NCBI GenBank assembly: GCA_033782935.1
Contig: JAWQEG010001543.1
Coordinates: forward strand, 186,001 to 250,000
DNA: 64,000 nt
Direction of reading: 5' to 3'
DNA from: Petrolisthes cinctipes
Lineage: Eukaryota; Arthropoda; Malacostraca; Decapoda; Porcellanidae
Below are positions 35,829-47,000 of this stretch, piece after piece. The notes under the pieces were generated by a model. It was not told the DNA's origin. It ran no database searches and saw nothing but the letters and a program-made list of their open reading frames with translations. Made by a program: the position numbers and the translations under genes. How positions within the stretch are numbered: the first letter of the stretch is position 1; each line of letters begins with the position of its first letter.

Positions 35829-37891
35829 GGTCAGTGTTGCCAGAATGGTTCATTCATTTTACCCCAAAACTCGCCGTGAAATTCCCCGTTTTTAATAGTC
35901 ACCATATTTTCTTCTTTCCGAACTTCATGTATGTATGTCATTCCTCTTGAGACATTATGTTCGATAAGAAAAGATTTTACTGAAATGTGTTTCATCAGAT
36001 ATTAAAACGTAAAGGGCAACTTTACGATAATGAAAGAAAACTACGTATGAGGGATGCTTTAATTAATTAATGAGCAAAATATTTGCTTAACTAGATTCAT
36101 ACTTTCTGGATATAAAAAGCCGCCCTCTGCATGCATGGAAATGTGTATGATAATTAATTATTTATTATGGGATCGATCGAGAAAAAAACTCGAGTTCACT
36201 GTGAAAATCCCCCCCCCAAAAAAAAAATCCCCAGGTTAGACTCCCTTTTACTACTGAATATCATAGATTTCCTTAATCTAAGGGAAATCTTTCCACTTGG
36301 CAACATTAAATGTACGGTCACATTAAGGTCTAAATATCCTTTTATAACTCACACCATAAATCCATAATTACATTATCAGGATAAATACGACTAGTTTTAT
36401 TCGTTTAATTTGTTTAAAGAAAAATTGGGTTAACTTATCATTTATATTTTCATACCAAAATATAATAACAAATGCAAAACCCTTACAACTTTCAAATGAC
36501 TATTATAGTAACTATAAATGACACAATGATGGTGTTTATAGCATGCCCAGCTGATCATCAAAACATTCATCAGCTGACAGACAGTTACAGAATGTCATAT
36601 AGTTAAGGAAACTGAGATCGTGTATGAAAATTGGAGGATTCTGATTCCTACTGACCACTCCGCGGAACAAGCTCCTTCTATACAGGTATGTGTGTGTTTC
36701 GTGGCAATATTTGAAGGACTAATTATTCTCTGAATTTTCTGACTACATTACAGGGTCCCTTAAGGAAAAGAAGTTTTAAGTTAATTAAAGTAACATAATA
36801 TCTTTGCTGTGTCACATACGGGAGTACAAGTGCTGTGAGAATTATTGTGGTGCCTCTCACTGTCATATCAAAACAGATTATGTGATTAGCATTACGTACT
36901 TGATATAATTGGCAGATGTATTTGGTGGTAAGGATAATTTTATCGTGAGTTTTGCTACGTAGTTTACACTGTTTGCCACACAGGTATGTTAAAGTTTTAG
37001 AAAAGCCACAGAAATGAAAAACACAATTTTTTCCCAACTTTCTTTGAATAATCCATCATTTACTGTTTTTATATGATGAAATATAAGTGCGACAGTGCAT
37101 TTTGACAATGTTTGAAACCCCACCAAGAGGCTGGATTAAGGGTGATACAAGTAAATTACTCATTAAATTGTTAATACTTATGGTAATATACGGGCGCTGT
37201 CTGTAATGTCTTTTCGACGAGGTTTTCGGAATGCAATGTTTTTTAGAGTGTGTTTAATGAATCTGTTGTTCAAATCCATCCCAAATGAGTGTTTTTGGAG
37301 ATATCACCCAATCTCTGAACATTCATTTTTGCCAGAAATGAAGTACAGATTCGTCTGAAAAGCACTGTAATGCATTAACTAGAATTATGGTGGAGACGTC
37401 ACCTGAACTAACCTAATCAGGACTGCGGCAAACTACTGGGACCTAACTTGGGCAGACTACCGGGAGCTAACCTTAGCAGTCTACCAGGATGATGTAAACA
37501 CTTAAGTGGCCATCTTGAATTGATATTATACGTACCATTTTATTCGATACGGGCATTATTACACGTGGGGCAGTTCACTGACGTTGGTTATACTCCATGG
37601 ACACGATAAAAGTCTAAATTGGCTTCATTATTCTCAAAACAGCACTGAAGAATATGTTCGGGGACAGACGGACACTTAGTACAAAGGGAAGCCATTGTAA
37701 TTAATCAAGCACACTGATTGGTTGTTGAAATTGAGGCACATTAATCAAGCACGCTGATTAGCCGTCCACATACTTATGGCCGCTGTACACATCACAGATA
37801 AAGAAAAATTGAATCAATTAAGGATAGTTGTAGTACGAAAGCTATGCATTTACGACTGAAATAACTTATGAGGAAATGATGTACATGTAAA
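35829..37891. other. Intergenic region upstream of ATP5PB
   Basis: AT-rich, without a supported gene. Contains C/A runs at 36210-36228, a family C-like remnant at 36600-36725 (TTCGTGGCAATATTTGAAGG, shared with about 1750), and a short CAAACTACTGGGACCTAACT repeat at 37425-37490 related to the 33.5-35.4 kb array. Confidence 0.5.
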
Positions 37892-38549
37892 GTACCCGCA
37901 AAAAAACTTGCATCCACCCGTTGGCAACAGCGAGTGCACGAGTCGGCCTTTGTAGTGCGTGGTTAGGCCTCCTCAAATATTTTTTTTTACACATTTGGCA
38001 ACCCCTTGTACACAATGGCTACTGCCCAGTACAACTGAACGTGATTTATGACCAGTGCTGTCAGAGCTATGGTAATGGAGGGGTGTATCGCTCTTCTTCG
38101 TAACACCACTTCTTCACTACTCTAACCCTCCCTCCTTTGTTCTCCACCAATTTTTCTCCACATTTTCCATCATGCCTACCAAGATGTTGTCAGATGTGGA
38201 GAAGGCCAGAATTCTCACCCTAATTAAAGAAAACGTGTCTTTAAGGGAAACTGCAAGACGTATGGGACGAAATGTTTCCACCATCAAACGCCTGAACGCT
38301 GCAGCCGAAGTTGCACCACATTGCATTATCCCGCCCAGGAAGGGAATTACTTTAAGAAACTAATTGCTTCTATGCCTAAACGGCTACAAATGGTTATAAA
38401 AAAGCAAAGGGTGGAGTCACAAAATACTAACGAAGAATAACTGAAGGATGATACTTGTTTATTTTTTCAGTTGTGTTGAGATGTTTGCATGCATAATGCT
38501 GGAGAGGAGGGTGGGTGCAAGTTTTTTTTGTGGATACTGTACTAAGAAA
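37892..38549 (+). mobile_element. Internally deleted Tc1-like transposon
   Basis: Ends TACCCGCAAAAAAACTTGCA, TCCACCC (37894-37919) and GGGTGGGTGCAAGTTTTTTT, TGTGGATACTGTA (38509-38541) are inverted repeats. Inside, 38172-38360 encodes the N-terminal helix-turn-helix of a Tc1-type transposase (LSDVEKARILTLIKEN, SLRETARRMGRNVSTIKRLN), then PPRKGIT before the frame ends. The catalytic DDE part is absent, so this ~650-bp copy is non-autonomous. Confidence 0.85.
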
Positions 38550-39687
38550 TGTATTTGACAGAAAAGAATCGACACTAGTGATTATGGACAAGCGCTCGTA
38601 TAATACAATGATTATATGTTCTCAAGTTAGTCTGACTTTACCAGACCCAACCTAACCTAATATAATCTGGACCAGGACAGACAACTGGGACCGAACCTGG
38701 GCAAACATAGGAGGGAAATTAAATCTGGTCAAAATGCACTGTCACACTGGGCAATGACTTCATAAAGCAAAAGTGACCATCAACCAAAATAAGAAGGGAT
38801 TTGACACCAGTAAGTATCTACCGTTTCTGTGGTTTTTCTTAACTTGTACCACCACATTAATATATTTATATACCAGGAGGTTCATTTGACAAACCTCAGT
38901 AAGATAAAGTGAGTATACTGTAAATTCTATTACCATCAATAGCTAGTTATTGTTCCTTTGTATTTACCACCATCTCCAAATATAGATTTGTATAAATATA
39001 AGGAAGGTTTGTAACCTACTACTGTAATATTTGCTACCAGTTGTGTTATTTCTCAGAGATGCTACAATTGAGTCTCGGAAAGTTGTTCAAGTTAGGTCAC
39101 AAAAGACTTTACTATCCAGGTTTGATTAGGTTTAGTTTATTGATATAATTATATTAGTATATTGATATAATGATATTATGGGTAGTAGAAGGGAGGTATT
39201 GAGCATCTATTGCACTGGATACATACCCAAATGGAAACAAGAGCAAATCCTCATGGAAAATGGGCAAATAATAATTATTCATCCAAATTGACTTTCAGGT
39301 GTTATGAAAATTAATAAGGCTACTCAATATTGTATTGCATCTTCACTGGTATTGAGCCTGATTCCACATCCAGTGTCAGAATACATATACTGTATAAGGA
39401 AAAGATAAAACATGACAAGTCTCAATACAGTATTTGTCATTGTTCTTTTCCAAGACATATAATATATACTGTACAGTAAATCCAACTTTTATCCAATAGA
39501 TTTGCTAATATGATCAGAAATTTTAAATGCTTTTAATTTTTCTCAGCTGAATAACATCAAGCATTGAATCATCATGAACCATAACTTCAATGCAAAAACA
39601 CAGTGGAATATGATATACTGTATTTCCTTGTTTTATTGATACTCCCATTTTGATCTCATTTTAAAATTAACTGTTGCAGGGGTCAAA

Positions 39688-41070
39688 ATGGGGATCTTCC
39701 TGTCGTGCTGTGGAGGGGGTAACCAGAGCTCAGAATACAGCAATGTGGACAATGTAAATGATCCTGTATGTATACTGCACCAGTTTTGGTTATTTCTGTG
39801 AATTAATTCAACACTGTTACCCAAATAAAATAGACCTGTCAAATATAATCCAAACTTGAACAGTATTTCAGATACGTAATTATTGTGTTGCAATAATATA
39901 GTATATTGGATATACTATGTCAAGTTCAGTACAGTATGTTAATTTTGTCAATATATAGTACAGGGTGTCCATAAATTATCTGAACATATTACAGTACCAT
40001 TAATGAAGGTGTAAAGTTGTTCAGATAATTTATGAACACTGTACTGTATTTCGATTGTTTTTATTACAGTACAATATATCCTTATATACACATCAATGGA
40101 TAATCTACCTGGTGATATAGAATTGTGATAAATCTTAATGACATAATTATCTGTTTAGTTTATTGTCTACAGTTGCTGTACACTTTCTGATACATACACT
40201 CAAGGACTCGCCTACACTCTTGTTCATTACAACCAAAGATCACTGTAAACACATGGCTTGTTAGAGTGTTTGTTTATTTTTCACAAAGAAATGGCTCTAG
40301 TGGGAACTTTAGATGGTCTTATGCTTCACAGTTAGGAATTGATAAATGATAACTGCAGTACCTACATTCTGCACTACAGGTCAAGCAGCTATACAGACTT
40401 CTATTGGCACTTGACATGGCTTTAGTAGAACCGTGTAGTTGTAGAATTTGCGTAATACCCGTTTCCTTGCGGAAAAAACTTGAACAGTGTTTACGAGCAG
40501 TACAGTACTTCAATTCTCTAAATACGCCTTCCCACAAGCCAACTTTTGGATCAGTATCATGACTAGCCACTATCAGTGAGAAATTTAGTCTTATGATGGA
40601 CTCTTAAAGACTATAGGTGCATGTGAGAATGAGGATGTAAGCTAGTTTACATATATAATGAAAGTGTGGTTAACAGGAATTAATTGACTGAATAAGTTAT
40701 ATATGGTGAAGGAGGTACGACGAAAGCAGATGGCAGAGGCAGCAGAGGCTCGAATGAGGGCACAGGAGGGACGTGGTGTGAAGGATCCTGCAGTGGTAAG
40801 AGAGAGGCAGAGAAAGGCTATGGAGCTGGAGCGCTTAGAGCAACAATCAGTCGGTACTCAGAGAGAGGGAGGACTCAGGGTAAGTACATTTTATACACCA
40901 GTCTTTGGGGTGTTTTTATAATTATCTTGAAGGGACAGTAGTCTTCCTGTATATATACATATAGAGTACTGTATTATACAGTATAAATATATATTCTGTA
41001 CAAATGAATTGCTCGAAACTATTTCCGACTAAGGTGTCGAGTATTTTCTTTTCAGTGGCAAGTTAATTAG
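39688..41070 (+). CDS. SVIP: Small VCP/p97-interacting protein
   Basis: Model: join(39688..39765, 40712..40879, 41056..41070), 86 aa. The N-terminus MGIFLSCC carries the Gly-2 myristoylation site and adjacent cysteines for palmitoylation, as in vertebrate SVIP. Exon 2 encodes the VCP-interacting motif (VRRKQMAEAAEARMRAQE) and a Lys/Arg/Glu helix. The protein ends EGGLR plus WQVN, matching the EGGLRW C-terminus of the family; WQVN comes from a 15-base terminal coding exon. SVIP is a membrane-anchored inhibitor/adaptor of p97 in ER-associated degradation and lysosome dynamics. Exon 2's acceptor is ambiguous: in-frame AGs end at 40696, 40711 and 40714; I chose 40712 by alignment logic. A likely acceptor (GTTGCAG) eight bases before the ATG implies an upstream 5' UTR exon. 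Human SVIP is 77 aa. Confidence 0.9.
39959..40043. mobile_element. 85-bp palindrome with TA-CAGGGTGTCC ends
   Basis: TACAGGGTGTCCATAAATTA, TCTGAACA is mirrored by TGTTCAGATAATTTATGAAC, ACTGTA. It lies in SVIP intron 1 and is among the smallest MITE-like units here. Confidence 0.85.
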
Positions 41071-42257
41071 CGGCTGTTTGCAGAAGAGCACTTACTTACT
41101 TCAGTCATATGCCCTGTAAGTAATGGATGTTTGTCATTTTTTATAAGGATACATGTGCAGTTACAGTATTCAATACAGCACAATGTTGTTCATAAACGGA
41201 TTTCATTGGTCATGTGGCTTGAGTTACAGTGTTGTAGCAGTGGTGTGGCTCAACCTGTCTCCTGTACAGTAACTCTCCAGTGACTTATATGTGGTGGAGG
41301 GAAACTAGAGATGCCGTTGATGAGCGAATTATACATTAAAGAAGTTTTTATAAATTTCTACAGTGTAGCTTTATATGCAAACTCCTAGAAAACTATGGAG
41401 GTATTTATTTTACTGTAAGGCATGTTCATAGATTTATATTAATGTATGTTCAACAATACCTGTACTTCATCTTTTTTTACCACAGTTTACTCGTACATCG
41501 TGTCTACCATTGCAAATATTATTGTGGTAATAATTTTGTAAAGGTGTTTATATTGATACAGGTATATCCGTATATTTTTTTACCCCTAATAAATACAGCC
41601 CTGGTATGTATTAGTGTAATTATAGAAAAACAAAAATGTTTACTAGCATACAGTTTATATCTCAAATTTTTATATTGAGCACTTACACAGTTGGCTACAT
41701 TTATTTTCCTCGTTCTATATTCTGTAAAGTACTCAATCTATATATCTCAATTATGAGTTGTTCTGGTGCAAGGGAAGAATAAATATACTCTATTGCAGTG
41801 CTGTGAGTCCAGATCCACAAAAGTAAACCTCAGAATGGTGTTAAGTAGTGATAATATCTACGGTGAATAACAATAAGCACCTCAAGAGAAGCATTAACAA
41901 TCAGTGCTTTATACTAACAGTACTGCTTTTTTCAGAAAAGAATTGAGGTTGTAACATTATTCTGTATGTAATGGTTTCTTGTCAAACTGGATGTCATAAA
42001 TATACCGTACTATTATAGTCTACAGTATGTTTGCAGTATTCAAAAATGAAGTTGGTGTCATAAAACTTCTGTTGTGGCATTTCTAAAAAGAATGTTGTAC
42101 TTCAATGTGTCTTAAAGGAGTAATGTCTCATACTCCTAACAAAGTAGTTGGGGAATAAAGTATCTGAACACTGTTGGCGGCTTCTGGTAACAACTAGTTT
42201 AAACATATCAGTGAGAGAAAATATTTATGTGTAGAAAGATAACACTTGTTTCACAGT
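41071..42257. other. Downstream of SVIP, gene-free
   Basis: Includes the SVIP 3' UTR. AT-rich; AATAAA-type signals occur (e.g. around 41588 and 41780), but none can be assigned. The open frame at 41442 is hydrophobic by base composition only. Confidence 0.5.
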
Positions 42258-43522
42258 TGTTGTTGAACTTCCTCAAGCTGTCTGGCCTAGCAGCCCCAAG
42301 TTCCTGAAGAAGGCCATGGCCTGAACTGGGCTTTCCCGCAGTGCCCTCAGAGAGTGTATGTTGTGTTGTTGGCGAGTGTGGTTGTGTACACTGCAGTCTC
42401 GGGGCTGCTCGGCCAGACAGCTTGAGGAACTTCAACAACATTGCAGTCTTCAATAATATGTTTAATAAAATGGGTTGCTATGTTGCATCCCGGACAGGCA
42501 TCCACATTGGCTCCAACCAGCTTCTGATATGTCAGAAGGGCTGGGTGGTGGCCACATCGCAGCCTGGCCAGGTGGACTCTGTCCTCACAGGGAAGGGAGG
42601 ATTCAGATGGGTGGATGTCAGGAGGTTGTGCATGCAGCCGAGTGTTGTTCTCGAGTGTTTGGATGGATTAGTGAGTGACATGAGTATGGATGTGTTTGGG
42701 GTGGGCAGGGTGTAAGAGATGATAGTATTTGTGTATGGTGTCATGTACTGGGTATTGTTTTGATGTTCCTTGGCGTCTGTGGGTGTTCTGCCATATAGTG
42801 TACTGGGTGGTGTGGGTTTGTAGAGGCTGCAGCAAGTGTTTGTGTGCCTCTCATGTCAAGGTGGACCTTGATCATGAGGATTTTGGTTTCATGGTGTAGG
42901 TGGTCTGTAGGAGTACTCTGGTTGCTGTGCAGCCTAAAAATTATCTTTAGGGCTGTATTCTGTATGGTCTGAAGGGTGTTGAGATGTATCACAGTGAGGT
43001 TTGAGGTCCAGGCAGAGCTTGCAAAAATCCATCACTGATTGGATATATTGTATGTACACTGTGGATGTGGTTTCTTTGTTGTGTCCAAATGTTGTGCTGG
43101 TAAGTGATCTGAGGGAAGTCTTTGCCTGCATTTGTTTTTGATGGTTGTGATATGTTGTATGTTATGCCAAGTATTTTGTGTGCATGTGGTATAGGTGTGT
43201 TGTTTATGGTGAGGTGTGGTGTGTAGTGGTGTTATTCATTACAGTTGGTGAGAAGGGTTACAGTTGACTTGATGGGTGCTATTTTAAGTCTGTTTGTGGT
43301 GAACCAGGCATTGTGTTGAGGTAGGGTTGGAGGATGCGAGTTGCTGTGTCTGCATTTCTGTGTGTACATGCAAGTGTTATGTCGTCTGTGTAGGAAGCTA
43401 AGTGTATTTGTGGTGCCTGGGGTGATGGTAGGTCATGCATGAATAAATTAAAAAGGGTGGGTGACAGTATAGAACCTTGGGGGACTGACCAGCAAGTGTA
43501 ACATGGGCTACTCTTCCTCCCA
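42258..43522 (-). mobile_element. Second, 5'-truncated copy of the 2A-bearing LINE
   Basis: Collinear with 20701-21860 and in the same antisense orientation. It starts (its 3' end) with GTTGTTGAACTTCCTCAAGC and contains the same ATGGGTTGCTATGTTGCAT, CACAGGGAAGGGAGGATTCA and later segments. The minus frame at 42741-42992 reads LQTIQNTALKI, the region after the RT core in such LINEs. A 39-bp tail fragment of the same family has inserted into it at 42399-42437. Confidence 0.88.
42388..42448 (+). mobile_element. 39-bp LINE 3'-tail insert with 11-bp target duplication
   Basis: ACACTGCAGTC (42388-42398) and ACATTGCAGTC (42438-42448) flank TCGGGGCTGCTCGGCCAGAC, AGCTTGAGGAACTTCAACA. The collinear LINE at 20793 lacks the insert, which proves an insertion into this copy. 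Orientation is opposite to the host LINE. Confidence 0.88.
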
Positions 43523-44079
43523 ATAGTATTTGGGCTTACAAATATTGAGATCAGGTGATTTTCTCTGAGTTAGTTTCAAATATTTTTACTCTTCTTATTC
43601 TTCAAAAGTGCAAGAATATTGTAATTTGCAGGGACATAATTTATTCGCCCTGATCCTCTCCTTTTGCAATAAAATGTTTTTTACAAGTATGTATTTATTT
43701 TCTAGGTTTTTAAGACTATCAACTTCAACCCAAAACTCAAAAGCATCTACTGTACTTTGAAGGAAAATATTGTGGCATAGACTTATAAAATTGCTGAAGG
43801 ACCCTCGATTTTACAACATAAACACAGGTCCTTTAATTTGTATCACAGTTGAAACCATTTCCAATTTACAGGATTTATATTTCCTCCTTGTCTTCTCTAC
43901 TGTATCCTTTGTCACATTCAAACATCTTCATTCTTCCAGCCTGATATATCTTGTTTCCAGCCACTTCTGTTGCTTTCATTTAATTACTCGACCCATTAAA
44001 AGTTAACAAATTAAACCACAATCAGAAGTTAATACATATAATGTAATAATAATTCAAATCTAAGGTTCCCACCAATTGC

Positions 44080-47000
44080 TCAGAGTTTGGTGGAGTCCGT
44101 AATATTGGGGTTGGTGTGAGCATAGCGAGCTGCCCTGGCACTCAGCTCCTCCTCATCTGGCAGTGTCCATCTGACCCAGGGGTGAACTAACGATCTCTTC
44201 ACCCGCCGCCCACGGGTTCTCCCTGGTGTATGAAAAGTGTGGTTAGTAACAGGTCAGAAGGCAAGAGTGAGAAGCGTGGGTATAAAGGTCTCGTGTGAGG
44301 AGGGGATTGGTGCGGCAGTCAAAGGTCCAGCAATCCTGTACTTGAACTGTACAAGGTGACATTTTTTTTTCAATCAATTATGAAATATGTGGGAATATGG
44401 TACTGACTAATAACTTTGGGAGAGGAAATTCAGAGTTGGTATAACATGAGAAGGCAAACATACCTGTGATGAAGCTGACAAGGATTCCAGAAGTCATAGC
44501 CACCAGGAAACCCAGTGTAACGGTGTGCTTGTAGGACAGACCCAGTATCTTCTCAGGATATTCCAGGTCATGTACACTGATTGGTGAGAAACAAAATAAC
44601 TTTAATAAACAAATCAGTCGTCTCTAATACACTGAAAATACCTTTGCCATCATAACCCACATATTAATGTATACTCGAACAATAGTACTGCAGTACTGTA
44701 ATGCCATTAAGGTTTTTTTTCCAATCGGTCCATTTGGTGACGAACCTGAAAGGTGGTGGAGATGGTGGTGGAATGTCCAGATCAGCAGGGCAGTAGTCTG
44801 TGGAGGTGGGCAGTAGAGGAGCCTTCAGCCCCAGCCCTGATGCCCCAAAGCTTACAACTAAAGGAGCTGCTGTGCCCAGTACCAAACCCACACATAAGCC
44901 CTGCAACATCACAATATAGTATTAAAGATTACACTCAAAGTATATAACTATAGGTTACAGGTAGTGTGTGTACGGGGAAATACTATTGGGAGACTCGAGG
45001 ACTTGTCTGGGTTCATATTTCTCTTTCAGGTCTCAGCTGCTGGTCACAATTTAGGTATCAAACCTGTCCCAGTTAACCCTTAAAAGCCGATGGACGTATT
45101 AATACGTCACCAGAAATTTTGGCCTTGAAGCCGATGGACGTATATATATGACGGGCTATAAAAGACTGCATGGGCTGTATCTAGCCACTTTATTGGTACT
45201 ACTGATCTTATCTGAGCTGAAGCTACGAGTCTTTGTGTATACTGCTGTACACGTGACCCTCTGGGGTGTGGGGGGAGACCAGAATAGCCTCGTGTCTCTC
45301 AGCATATCAGCTCACCCAAACCCCCCTCTACTCCCTCTCCTGGGCTCCACATCCTTACATATAAATTTTTCCAGCCGTTTACACAAGCTACTCCTGTACA
45401 TAAACTTGACAGCTCGCCACAAAACTACATGAGCATGTGCTATATATTTTTACCCTCAGATACTGTATTTTTGTTGTTTTCATGTCTATTCAGGTGAATA
45501 TGATATATATTTTATTCACTTTTACTCAGAAATATGTAAATAATGCAATTATATATATTTTTATGCCTTGTAAAAAATTATTTAGTAATATTTCATCGTT
45601 TTTGAGGTAGAATAGGCTGTCTTGCAAGCCTTGCTATGTAAGTATGCGTACTTTAAATCGATGCTATACGCAAACCAGTGGACATAGGAGACTAGAAAAA
45701 ATCTTTGTGGTCGGGAGGGGTGAAACACCACCTTCAATCATGATAATATCACCTTAAGCCGCAGTCACACTAGTCACTGGTACCCCTGGGCTGGGCGGTT
45801 CTGGCTGGGCTGGGTAGTTTTGCCCTGAAATAGCCCACTGGTCGATTTTTTGGGTGGACGGAGCGGAGTGTTGTCCCTGGGCATATTACCAGTGGGCGAT
45901 AGAAGGTATCGAGACACTACATTATTCACTATCAGTTAAGTGGAAATAAATATGAGTGTAAAATTAAAAATGTAAGTATTATACTAATATTTAATGAAAA
46001 TCATATATCCCCGAAAGAATTAATGATCTTTGATCTTATATACATAATTGTAATATAAAACCTACATACTCGTTTGACCTTGGAACTTGAGGTCAACAAA
46101 ACAAAATGCACATGCACTTCTGGTACACCACTTGCACCACAGCCATCACTATAGATAAAGAATCGTCAGTTTCGTGGTCTCAAGAGGCATTATTTGCTCA
46201 GACAGGAGAGCGGGAATGCTGAACTAAGCTGATGGTTCTTTCTTCAGTGTGACTACTTGCCCTGTAAACCAGGGCTACGGCTGACTTCCAGCCCAGGCAA
46301 AATCGCCCAGCCCAGGGATAGCAGTGACTAGTGTGACCATAGCTTTACCAGCCATGCTACTACCCAAGATACCTTCTTTTCAACTCAACACATTACACTG
46401 TTTTACACATAAGCCCCTATGGGAGTTCTTTCTTCTGGGAGTTGAGAGTGAATAACCCTTTTGGGATAGATAGGCTGGTCTCTGGGAAAACTTTGTGAAA
46501 TGAGGTGAAGCTGTTACTCTTTTACTTTGGGAAGTTTCTGTGTGGGTATAATGCATCAATGAAGTAACAATGTATCAGACTGTACAGTAGCTCCCAAAAC
46601 TATTGTTAAAGTGGGTTAGAAGGATAGCGGAAGGAACAGAATGAAACCTTGTCCCCGCCCACTGTCGTCTCAGTACATGTCAGATACATCGTCCATTGTG
46701 TCAGAATTTATAGCACTCTATTTTAACGATAGTTTTGGGAGCTACTGTACACTGTATTATGAATTACTGACCCAATTACTTATATCCATCATGAACAAAT
46801 GTACAGTACAGTACTATAATTATAATACATTACACTGTATCTCTAATAAAAACAAGCACAATAGTGTTTGTTGTTGTTGTTGTTCTCCTGGGGCAGAATG
46901 GCCTCCTGCCCCACAGACCCCTGGTACACTCTGGTCGCAGTGAAAAAACAAATCAAAAGTAGGGGATGGCCCTATATGCCTGGGCTACCGAAGCACATCC

